Assembly (NCBI GenBank): GCA_964552655.1
Contig: CAZKHG010000034.1
Location: 1 to 36,527 of the forward strand
From: CAZKHG01 sp964552655
Lineage (GTDB): Bacteria > Bacteroidota > Bacteroidia > Bacteroidales > Tenuifilaceae
Direction: 5' to 3'
DNA: 36,527 nucleotides
Made by a program: the position numbers and the translations under genes. The notes under the pieces are model-generated. The model was given only the letters and a program-made list of their open reading frames with translations. It was not told the DNA's origin and ran no database searches. How positions within the stretch are numbered: the stretch's first letter is position 1; each line of letters starts with the position of its first letter. This document shows positions 29,335 to 36,527 of the stretch, one piece after another.

Positions 29335-31281
29335 TTGAAGAAACTGGTTAAATATCAGCTACTTTTAGGGTTTATATTCCTCATCAGCAATTCGTTTGCG
29401 CAGCTGAATAAAGCCTACTTTTTTTACCAGGGACAAAAGTTGATCTCCCAGGGTAAGTTTAAGGAATCAATTGGTTATTTGAATACACTTATTAATGCTG
29501 ATTCAACACTCTATGAGGGCTGGTTCCTCAGAGGTGTTGCTAAATACTACCTGCAGGATTATCACGGGGCTATTGCAGATTTCTCCACCTCAATCAGGTT
29601 TAACCCGGTTATGGTTCAGGCGTACCATTATCGCGCCAATGTTGAAAATCAACTCTCGATGTTTGGAGAGGCTTTAAAAGATCTGGATTTTGCCATTGCC
29701 ATCAAACCCAATAATCCCGATTTTCTTTTTAGCCGAGGTGTGACTTTTTTTCAGCTTCACCAGTTCACCAAAGCTGCAGATGATTTCAGCCGGGTAATAC
29801 GGCTCACCCCAAATAACCCTGATGCCTGGCTCAACAGGGCTACCTCAAAACTTTTTCTTGGCGATACAATTGGTTCAATTGAGGATTTTGGTAACGCAAT
29901 AAAATACAACCCTTTCTATTCCGATTCTTACGCCAGGCGGGGGAGGGTGTTTTTTGAGCAACGAAAGTTTGCCCTGGCTCTTTTTGACCTGGATAAGGCC
30001 ATACAGCTTGATTCAACCTCAACATTCAACTTTTTCTCCCGCGCTCTCATCAGGAATTCGATGGGAAATATTAAGGGTGCCATAGCTGACTTCGACAGAG
30101 TGCTTATTATGGATCCTGCAAACTCACTTTCACTCTATAACAGGGCCCTGATTAAGTCGCAAATTGGCGATTTAAGTTCTGCCCTGTATGATTATAATCA
30201 GCTGGTAAGACTTAACCCTGAAAATGTTATTGCTTATTATAACCGGGCTTCAGTTCTGATTGAACTAAAACGCTATAATGATGCAATTGCTGACTATACC
30301 AAAGCCATAGAGCTCTTTCCTGATTTTGCCAATGCCTACCTTAACAGGTCGTTTTCTAAACAGAGAATTGGCGACCTAAAAGGGGCGGAACAAGATTATA
30401 CCATTGCCAACCAAAAGGTAAGGAAATACAAATCTTCATCGCAGGATGCATATTTGGCCATGGCTGATACAAGCCAGAAGTTTAATAAGCTCTTATCGTT
30501 CAATACCGATTTCAACTCTGGTAAATTTAACATGCAAAGCTTGGATGAATACAGTATAAGTTCAGGTTTTCTACCATTTTTTTATGTTTCCATTATACCA
30601 AAAAGTGATCCTGACGGATTTGAAGATAACGAAAAAAAGGTTCTGGATGATTTTAACCAAAACCTGATAAAAGGTTATAGGTTTAAGTTTACCAATAAAC
30701 AGGGTGCCTTTAAACCAACCGATTCTCTGTTGATAAACAGAAACGAGGGGCTAGCACATTTTTTGGCAGCAATAAATTTTTCAGCTCTAAAAAAATTCAA
30801 TCTGGCAGTTAGTGAGTATGAGCAAACCTTGAAATTCTTAGCGGATAACCCACTGATAAAGTTGAACCTCGCAGTGGAGAAAATCGAAATGGCCAGGTAC
30901 ATTCAGCAGTTTGATTATGGGGTTGGCACAGTATCGTTAGGTAGAAATATGTTTATCAACGAAAGCGCAAATAAATCAACAAATATAAACTATAATGAAG
31001 GTTTAGCCATTCTTAAGGAGTTGGAGGGCTTGGAGCCGGAACTTTCAGTAATTCCATATAATATTGGGAATACTTATTTTCTTATGGAGGAATTGGAGTC
31101 GGCTGCAAATGCATATTCCAGGGCTATTCAAATTAACCCGAAATTTGTTGAGGCTTACTATAACAGGGGTTTAGCATTGCTAATTAAGGGTGAAAAAATA
31201 AAGGGTTGTATTGATATAAGCAAAGCTGGTGAACTGGGTTTACCTCAGTCCTATAAGTTAATCCAGAGATATTGTAAATAG
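29335..31281 (+). CDS. Secreted TPR-repeat protein
   Basis: A 648-aa protein with a signal peptide (residues 1-22, cleavage after ISNSFA) and no lipobox, so it is probably periplasmic. At least nine tetratricopeptide repeats run from ~30 to ~350 (repeated ADF, PNNPDAWLNRA, YNRALIK patterns). A non-repeat middle domain spans ~360-470, and further TPRs lie at ~480-510 and ~570-640. The start is TTG at 29335, 2 bases after mtgA, so the two are probably translationally coupled; a scaffold role in cell-wall growth is a reasonable guess from context only. The stop lies 1 base from the convergent MATE gene. Confidence 0.9.
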   Translation: MKKLVKYQLLLGFIFLISNSFAQLNKAYFFYQGQKLISQGKFKESIGYLNTLINADSTLYEGWFLRGVAKYYLQDYHGAIADFSTSIRFNPVMVQAYHYRANVENQLSMFGEALKDLDFAIAIKPNNPDFLFSRGVTFFQLHQFTKAADDFSRVIRLTPNNPDAWLNRATSKLFLGDTIGSIEDFGNAIKYNPFYSDSYARRGRVFFEQRKFALALFDLDKAIQLDSTSTFNFFSRALIRNSMGNIKGAIADFDRVLIMDPANSLSLYNRALIKSQIGDLSSALYDYNQLVRLNPENVIAYYNRASVLIELKRYNDAIADYTKAIELFPDFANAYLNRSFSKQRIGDLKGAEQDYTIANQKVRKYKSSSQDAYLAMADTSQKFNKLLSFNTDFNSGKFNMQSLDEYSISSGFLPFFYVSIIPKSDPDGFEDNEKKVLDDFNQNLIKGYRFKFTNKQGAFKPTDSLLINRNEGLAHFLAAINFSALKKFNLAVSEYEQTLKFLADNPLIKLNLAVEKIEMARYIQQFDYGVGTVSLGRNMFINESANKSTNINYNEGLAILKELEGLEPELSVIPYNIGNTYFLMEELESAANAYSRAIQINPKFVEAYYNRGLALLIKGEKIKGCIDISKAGELGLPQSYKLIQRYCK

Positions 31282-31282
31282 G

Positions 31283-32614
31283 CTAAACTTTTTTTCCTAC
31301 CCACCGGTATGATTTCAGGTAAATAAAGGAGCTTAAAGATAAAAGTACACCATAAACTATTTCAACTGACCACACATAGGAAAGATCCCATTTTGCCCAT
31401 AATGCGATATACCAGGTTAGCAGGATGTAAACCATCAGGATTGCCAGCTCAATAAATAGCGATACTCTCGTTTTACCTGTCCCAGAAACACCGTTAAATA
31501 GAACAAAAGCTATGGAAAGAATAACAGAAGCGATAGTTACTATGTGTAATATCGGGTTCGATAATTTAATCAGTAAAGCATCATTTGTATAAACAGATAA
31601 AATTGTATCAGGCAGTAAAATGCAAAGTACTGAAAGAATAGATGAAAGGCCAGCGCTTAAAATTGCAATTCTCCAGGTGAGCGAAACTACTTCGCCAGAC
31701 TTGCCCTGACCTATTTCGTAGCTAACCAGCGTGTTGGCAGAAGTGGCAAAACCCATAATGGGTATCAGTAAAACCACATAAATACTTCGCACGATATTCG
31801 ATACTGCAAGTTGAACTTCTCCCATTTTTTCAATGATTAAAAAGAACAGGAACCAGATAGAAAACGAAAAGAAATTTTGAAGCATCAGGGGGACAGACAC
31901 ATCAAGAAGTTTGAACATCCTGTCCATGTTAAAGTTTCTAAAGCGGAATAAATTATATCTGCTTCGGTATTTGTAATAGGAAGAATAAAAGATAACTGCA
32001 ATCATGCCTGAGAACTCAGCAATAACCGATGCCAGCCCAGCACCTTTAATCCCCATTGCAGTGAACCCTAAATGACCGAATATCAAGGAATAGGCAAGTA
32101 TTACATTTACAACCACCATAGTAATTGTTGTGTAAGTAATCACTTTGGTCAGCCCAATGCCAACATAAAACCCCCGAAGTGAAAAGTAGGTGAATGCAAA
32201 AAACAAACCCCAGATGCGGTAATCGAGGAAGGAGATACTTGCCGCCAGCACTTTATCCGATTTAACCATATAAGACAGTAGCGAATGCCCAAACAACTGG
32301 TAAAATAAAATTAACAATAATGCAAGGAGTAAAAGGAAATACTCAGCATGGTCTATTGTACTTCCAATTTGTTGTGATTTCCCTTCACCATGTCTTCTGG
32401 CTACAATGATTTGTGCACCAATTCCAACACCCCAGCCAAGCATTATAATTGCCAGGTAGAAAAGACCGCCTATTGCTCCGGCTCCCAGGGCAACTTCACC
32501 CAAACGACCCAGAAAAGCAGTATCTGTTACGTTAATAACATTCTGGGCAACGCTTCCAATCATTATTGGGTAAGCAATTTCCCAAACCCGGCGGTATGAA
32601 ACAGCTGATTTCAA
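31283..32614 (-). CDS. MATE-family efflux transporter
   Basis: A 443-aa inner-membrane protein with twelve predicted TM helices in two related halves. The N-terminal motif region IAYPIMIGSVAQNVINVTDTAFLGRLGEV is typical of MATE/DinF-type cation-coupled drug exporters. Substrate unknown. The likely start is TTG at 32614, 8 bases after the stop of the S9 peptidase gene, so the two form an operon. The next in-frame ATG would remove part of the first TM helix. Confidence 0.93.
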   Translation of the reverse strand: MKSAVSYRRVWEIAYPIMIGSVAQNVINVTDTAFLGRLGEVALGAGAIGGLFYLAIIMLGWGVGIGAQIIVARRHGEGKSQQIGSTIDHAEYFLLLLALLLILFYQLFGHSLLSYMVKSDKVLAASISFLDYRIWGLFFAFTYFSLRGFYVGIGLTKVITYTTITMVVVNVILAYSLIFGHLGFTAMGIKGAGLASVIAEFSGMIAVIFYSSYYKYRSRYNLFRFRNFNMDRMFKLLDVSVPLMLQNFFSFSIWFLFFLIIEKMGEVQLAVSNIVRSIYVVLLIPIMGFATSANTLVSYEIGQGKSGEVVSLTWRIAILSAGLSSILSVLCILLPDTILSVYTNDALLIKLSNPILHIVTIASVILSIAFVLFNGVSGTGKTRVSLFIELAILMVYILLTWYIALWAKWDLSYVWSVEIVYGVLLSLSSFIYLKSYRWVGKKV

Positions 32615-32622
32615 CTTGTAAG

Positions 32623-34764
32623 TTACAGGTTTTGATCAAAATACCTGATAATTTTATCTATGAGGTGAACCCTTTCCTTGCCCCGGACATTATGTTCGTG
32701 CTGTGGATACATAAAGAAATCAACCTGAACGCCGTTTCTTATACACTCCTTCAGGAAGGTTAAGCTGTTCTGGGGTACTACCGTTTCATCCAGATCATCA
32801 TGTATGATAAGTAGTTTACCTTTAAGGTTTGTGACATAATTTTTCAAATCAGACTTTTTATAACCCTCGGGGTTTTCATCAGGTGTATCCATATACCGCT
32901 CACCATACATCACCTCGTAATATTTCCAATCAATTACTGGTCCACCAGCAACCCCAACTTTAAAATAATCTGAGGTTTTAAGCATTAGCGAAACAGTCAT
33001 AAATCCACCATAACTCCAGCCATGCACACCAATCCTGTTGGCATCGACATAAGGGAGTGAACTTATATATTTTACACCAACGATTTGATCTTCCACTTCA
33101 ACTGTGCCCAGTTGCCGGTGAATGATACTTTCAAAATCAAATCCCCGGTTGTCTGTTCCCCGGTTATCGAGGGTAAACATTATGTAACCTTTATTTGCCA
33201 TATAGTACTCCCAAAGGCGGGCACCACCGAGCCAGGTATCTGTTACCAGCTGTGAATGTGGACCACCGTAAACATAAACTATTGCCGGATATTTTTTACC
33301 CGGATCAAAATCGTATGGTTTTATAATCCTTGCGTATAAATCGGTTTGACCATCAGCCGTTTTAAGTTTTATCATCTCCGGTTGGGGCACCGCCCAGCCA
33401 TTAAAAGGATTATCTGCTTTAAGCAGGTTTTTTATTGATTTACCATTGATATTTAGAAGGTCAATTTGGTTTGGGATTTCAACACTGTTTGTAAAATCAA
33501 TAAAATAGCTGAATGTAGGGGATATGATAGGTCTATGTGTTCCCTTTAAAGTTGTGAGTTTTGTTTCCTTCAAAGATTTCAAATCAGTGCTGTAAAAATG
33601 CTTTTCCAGAGGGTTTGATTTCGAGGAAGTATAGTAAATATAACGATCAGCTTTATCGCAGCCTAAAAAATCTGTAACATCCCAGTTCCCTTTTGTAAGT
33701 TGTTGAACCAGCGTGCCATCGGTTTTGTATAGGAACAGGTGATTCCACCCGTCGCGCTTACTCTGCCAGATAAACAGATCGGGTTTTGTGTTGAGAAATG
33801 TTATCGGTTCCTGAGGTTCAACATACCTTGAGTTTGTTTCTTCGAAAAGTGTTTTAACCAGGTCCCCTGTTTTTACATCATACTGATTAAACCACATGTG
33901 GTTCTGTTTTCTGTTGATAATGGCGATATAAAGAGATTTTTCATCAGGGCCCCAGGCAATATTGGTCAGAAACTGATCTTTTGGTTCTCCGGTTTTAATA
34001 TAGACGATATCTTTAGAAACCAGATTATAAATACCAACTGTTACTTCATGGCTGGTCATCCCGGCCATTGGGTATTTCACATTTTTAAGGGTTGCTATCC
34101 TGGTTGAGATATCAACCAACGGGTAATCGGTTACCATGATCTGATCCATCCTATAAAATGCAAGATAGTTGCCCTTTGGGGACCAGAAGGTTCCTTTATT
34201 TATACCAAACTCATTACGGTGGACACTTTGTCCATTTACAATATTAAGATCCTTATCGTTGGTAATTTGAATAGTATTTCCTTCATCACCTGTAATAAAG
34301 AGGTTGTTATTTATCGTGAAGCATAAATGTTTAAGATCAGGGCTAAGATCGTTGTTTTCTGCTCCTTCCTCCATCCCAAATGAATGAACCACCTTTTTTG
34401 ACGTTACATCAAAGAAAATCAGGCTTTTATCCAGGTTAAAACTCAGCTGGTTTTTGGTAAGCCATTTTGTTCTTCTCAAATCTTTAGCCGGAGACAGATT
34501 GAGAGCTGAAAGCTGATCATTTATTTCGCTTAATAAAAGAATTGCTGTTTTCTTACCGTTTCTTACATCGGATTGAATAAGAGTATCGCCCGATACGTAG
34601 GTGTAAAAATCAGTTTCGGGTCTCCAGCTAAGGTTATTCAATGTTTTTGGGGAGAACTCAGTAAGCTGACCAAGAACGGCTTGTTGTAATGATAGCTGCT
34701 TTACCTGCGAGATTGATCCCAGGTAGAAAACTATCAGCATCAGCAGGAGAATGGCTTTCTTCAT
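32623..34764 (-). CDS. Dipeptidyl peptidase IV-like S9 peptidase
   Basis: Secreted serine peptidase (signal peptide about 1-20, MKKAILLLMLIVFYLGSISQ) that removes Xaa-Pro or similar dipeptides in the periplasm. Residues ~40-470 form the eight-bladed beta-propeller. The C-terminal alpha/beta hydrolase has catalytic S584 (HGWSYGGFM), D659 (HDDLDETV) and H691 (YPQHEHNVRG). Length (713 aa) is normal. Bacteroidota DPP IV enzymes help to digest peptides for uptake. It precedes the MATE gene in the same operon. Confidence 0.95.
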   Translation of the reverse strand: MKKAILLLMLIVFYLGSISQVKQLSLQQAVLGQLTEFSPKTLNNLSWRPETDFYTYVSGDTLIQSDVRNGKKTAILLLSEINDQLSALNLSPAKDLRRTKWLTKNQLSFNLDKSLIFFDVTSKKVVHSFGMEEGAENNDLSPDLKHLCFTINNNLFITGDEGNTIQITNDKDLNIVNGQSVHRNEFGINKGTFWSPKGNYLAFYRMDQIMVTDYPLVDISTRIATLKNVKYPMAGMTSHEVTVGIYNLVSKDIVYIKTGEPKDQFLTNIAWGPDEKSLYIAIINRKQNHMWFNQYDVKTGDLVKTLFEETNSRYVEPQEPITFLNTKPDLFIWQSKRDGWNHLFLYKTDGTLVQQLTKGNWDVTDFLGCDKADRYIYYTSSKSNPLEKHFYSTDLKSLKETKLTTLKGTHRPIISPTFSYFIDFTNSVEIPNQIDLLNINGKSIKNLLKADNPFNGWAVPQPEMIKLKTADGQTDLYARIIKPYDFDPGKKYPAIVYVYGGPHSQLVTDTWLGGARLWEYYMANKGYIMFTLDNRGTDNRGFDFESIIHRQLGTVEVEDQIVGVKYISSLPYVDANRIGVHGWSYGGFMTVSLMLKTSDYFKVGVAGGPVIDWKYYEVMYGERYMDTPDENPEGYKKSDLKNYVTNLKGKLLIIHDDLDETVVPQNSLTFLKECIRNGVQVDFFMYPQHEHNVRGKERVHLIDKIIRYFDQNL

Positions 34765-34795
34765 AATAAGAGTTGGTTAACGGTTAATCTAGCCT

Positions 34796-34803
34796 CAAAT
34801 GTA
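34796..34803 (-). promoter_or_regulatory. Candidate -7 box for the S9 peptidase operon
   Basis: The minus strand reads TACATTTG, matching TAnnTTTG, about 35 bases before the start codon. No TTTG stands at a proper -33 distance. The remainder of the 227-base gap to the lipoprotein gene shows no other feature I can support. Confidence 0.4.
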
Positions 34804-34991
34804 ATGGATTTAGTTAATTTGCCTGCCCTAACAAGCGATGTTTTCAAAAACTTTTTTAAGGGCAAATAAGTTTAAATCAACCGGTTTAGGAATACTTTAT
34901 CAAACCAAACAATTTAAGGTTCTGATAGTAATTGCTTTGATTATTCAGTTATTTTTTCTTACTTGCATCAAAGAAAAGAAAAAACATCACA

Positions 34992-35903
34992 ATGGATTTC
35001 AGAAAATCTTTTCAAATCGTATTTAGGTTTCTATTTATAGCTTATTCCCTTTCCTTTTTGCTCTCCTGTTCGTACAAGCAAAAAGATGATAAGTCTTTAC
35101 TTCTCAACAAAAATAATTTGCCCGATACCCTTTCAATGCTGGTGAAGTTTGATAACTCGCTCTTCCCGTTACCCTCGCCATATCAGGCAGCAAGTTTAAT
35201 TCGAAAGCATAATATTCCGTTTGATGAAACCCTGACCAATCCAACTGAGAACTACAAGAAATACAATACAGGTTTTAACCAGGCGCTGAATATTGGCATT
35301 TACGGGACAGATTTGAGCTACATGAATATTTACGAAAAAACTCCTCAATCTGTATCCTATTTGGGCGCCATTAAAAAGCTTAGTGATCAGCTGGGCATCA
35401 GCATTGCCTTTGATCAGGAGTTTTTCAAAACGATTGAGAAAAACATCAACAACAAGGATTCTTTACTTTCCTTAATGTCCAGAACATACCAAAACGCCGA
35501 TTCTTACCTGAGGGTGAATGACAGGAAAAATGTGGGAGCGCTGATCATTGCCGGGGGCTGGGTGGAAAGTATCTATATTCTTACAAGAATTGCCAAAACC
35601 AGCCACAACAGGGAGATCATTAACCGCATTGGAGAGCAAAAACATCCGCTCGATAACCTGATAGAAGTGCTTACCCCGTACTATTACAAATCACCGGAAT
35701 TTTCGAAACTCATCGATGGGCTGATTGATCTTGCCAATGAGTTTGATGGGATAATATTTTCATACTCATACAAGGAACCCAGGATAGATATAAAGAATAA
35801 GATCATTTACATCAACAGCGAGTCAAGAATAGTGATGTCCGAGTATCACCTTGATTCCATCAGCAAAAAGATTGAAGCCATAAGAAATCAAATAATAGGG
35901 TAG
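34992..35903 (+). CDS. Lipoprotein of unknown function
   Basis: I do not recognise this 303-aa protein beyond a vague resemblance to conserved Bacteroidota proteins of unknown function. It has a hydrophobic signal segment ending in the lipobox LLSC with Cys26 as lipidation site, followed by a short charged linker. The mature part is mainly helical. Conserved-looking features include the SPYQAASLIRKHNIPFDETLTNP segment near 55-77, IYGTDLSYMNIYEK near 100, and GALIIAGGWVESIYIL near 180. The Ser at +2 predicts outer-membrane sorting. The next gene begins 6 bases after the stop codon, so it is the first gene of an operon with the secreted protein that follows. Confidence 0.8.
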   Translation: MDFRKSFQIVFRFLFIAYSLSFLLSCSYKQKDDKSLLLNKNNLPDTLSMLVKFDNSLFPLPSPYQAASLIRKHNIPFDETLTNPTENYKKYNTGFNQALNIGIYGTDLSYMNIYEKTPQSVSYLGAIKKLSDQLGISIAFDQEFFKTIEKNINNKDSLLSLMSRTYQNADSYLRVNDRKNVGALIIAGGWVESIYILTRIAKTSHNREIINRIGEQKHPLDNLIEVLTPYYYKSPEFSKLIDGLIDLANEFDGIIFSYSYKEPRIDIKNKIIYINSESRIVMSEYHLDSISKKIEAIRNQIIG

Positions 35904-35909
35904 CAACTT

Positions 35910-36347
35910 ATGCCAAAATTTTTTACAACATTAAGCTCATTAAGACTGATCCTGATTTTTACTTTTGTTTCCATGGTAAATTCAGCATACTCACAGTTAG
36001 AACAGCTGGAGAATATTTGCTCGCTTTACTATTCACCTGAGTTTATATCCGATGGACAGGAATATTTTGCGCCCCTTAAACCCGATCAGAAAGTGGAGTT
36101 CAGAACTACCTTCTATGGAGATAATACGTACAGAATTGTTGCCTGCACAAACCTGAAAAAGGGTGATTTGATATTTTCTGTGTATGACACTGAAAAAAAC
36201 CTGCTATTCTCCAACTCCAGCTACGATTTCTCCCCTTACTGGGACTTTAAATTTGCTTCATCTATTACATGTATCATACAGGTTGACGTAAAAAATACTA
36301 AATTCATCCCGGGATATGTAATGTTACTTATTGGGTACAAGCCATGA
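35910..36347 (+). CDS. Small secreted protein of unknown function
   Basis: A 145-aa protein with a signal peptide (residues about 1-28, VNSAYS cleavage). No lipobox. The mature domain is probably all-beta, with two cysteines (C38, C82) and a third near 120, and repeated aromatic-rich strands (FRTTFYGDNTYRIVAC, PYWDFKF). I do not recognise the fold. It lies directly after the lipoprotein gene and 37 bases before the partial gene at the window end. A joint surface or envelope role is only a guess from the shared operon. Confidence 0.75.
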   Translation: MPKFFTTLSSLRLILIFTFVSMVNSAYSQLEQLENICSLYYSPEFISDGQEYFAPLKPDQKVEFRTTFYGDNTYRIVACTNLKKGDLIFSVYDTEKNLLFSNSSYDFSPYWDFKFASSITCIIQVDVKNTKFIPGYVMLLIGYKP

Positions 36348-36384
36348 ACAGCTTATGTTCAGGAAAAAACTAATTCTCTAATGC

Positions 36385-36527
36385 ATGAGTGAATCAATTT
36401 TAAAGGCTTTAATGCAACTTTTTGCAATTATTGCCCATCCTCAGGACGATGAGAGTGAAGAAGGCAGTGACAGGCGGAAGGTGGTTGAAGAATTCCTGAA
36501 GAACCAGCTCAACCAGGAGCTGGTGCT
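36385..36527 (+). CDS. N-terminal fragment of a larger cytoplasmic protein (runs off the window)
   Basis: The ATG at 36385 opens a frame continuing to the window end (47 codons, starting MSESILKALMQLFAIIAHPQ). An ATG at 36381 in another frame stops at once. The segment AHPQ...RRKVVEEFLKNQLNQELV has the look of the helical TerB-like N-terminus seen, as I recall, at the head of large Bacteroidota FHA/ABC-type ATPases. That resemblance is from memory and only 47 residues are available, so the gene call is firmer than the family. Confidence 0.6.
   Translation, partial: MSESILKALMQLFAIIAHPQDDESEEGSDRRKVVEEFLKNQLNQELV

Noticed and set aside
34838..35026. 62-aa open frame with a hydrophobic stretch before the lipoprotein gene
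   Set aside because: It overlaps the lipoprotein start by 35 bases, lacks a convincing start context, and has the composition of translated intergenic DNA.
36345..36361. TGAACA/TGTTCA hairpin after the small secreted protein as a terminator
   Set aside because: The stem has only 6 bp and is followed by an A-run, not T, so it would not terminate on the plus strand.
1..36527. CRISPR array, tRNA/rRNA genes, IS elements, prophage
   Set aside because: No direct-repeat/spacer pattern, no cloverleaf-like sequence with a TTCRA loop, no transposase or integrase frame was found on reading both strands; a tRNAscan or repeat search was not possible.

Overview
The window looks like chromosomal DNA of a Bacteroidota bacterium, probably from the Bacteroidales/Marinilabiliales side of the phylum. 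The grounds are: AT-rich intergenic DNA with TAnnTTTG-type -7 boxes and few Shine-Dalgarno sequences; a long SecA (1096 aa) with a zinc-binding C-terminus; an HU-like/SPOR membrane protein; a secreted S9 dipeptidyl peptidase; and large GAF/PAS sensors with the coiled-coil linkers common in this phylum. No tRNA, rRNA, IS element, prophage or CRISPR array was seen, and no gene-free stretch exceeds 300 bases.

Layout. (1) 135-7838, minus strand: housekeeping genes argS, secA, ftnA and dnaX. (2) 8015-11517, minus strand: a two-TM HAMP/GAF/PAS sensor without an output domain, a single-domain response regulator and a Crp/Fnr-type regulator. (3) 11691-22417, plus strand, divergent from (2): a chemotaxis cluster of eleven genes. 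In order these encode a response regulator, a 608-aa helical protein with a CheZ-like DxxxQ motif, a STAS protein, CheY, CheA, CheW, then (after a terminator-like hairpin and a new promoter) CheR, a hybrid kinase, a kinase-like protein without its phospho-histidine, CheD and CheB. (4) 22557-24954: an HU-like/TM/SPOR protein and a YgjP-type metallopeptidase. (5) 24951-26387, minus strand: nitroreductase, a small helical protein and an FMN-binding split-barrel protein. (6) 26569-34764: YebC, a USP with an N-terminal DUF2007-like domain, a monofunctional transglycosylase with a secreted TPR protein, and a MATE transporter behind an S9 peptidase. (7) 34992 to the end: an unrecognised lipoprotein, a secreted protein and the start of a larger protein.

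The most interesting part is region 3 with its flank, region 2. It holds CheA, CheW, CheR, CheB, CheD and CheY but no recognisable methyl-accepting receptor and no flagellar gene. It adds non-standard parts: a candidate CheY phosphatase that also resembles an MCP-like helical protein, a STAS protein without the usual serine, a hybrid kinase with changes at catalytic positions, and a kinase-like protein with Asn in place of the phospho-acceptor His but an apparently intact ATP-binding domain. Three of these products (the PAS sensor, the 608-aa protein and the pseudokinase) end in acidic tails closing with Leu-Phe or Thr-Phe, which may be docking peptides. A plausible reading is a chemosensory array controlling a non-flagellar output such as gliding or type IV pili, with an auxiliary branch running through degenerate kinases. 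This is inference; the sequence shows the gene content and the residue changes, not the output.
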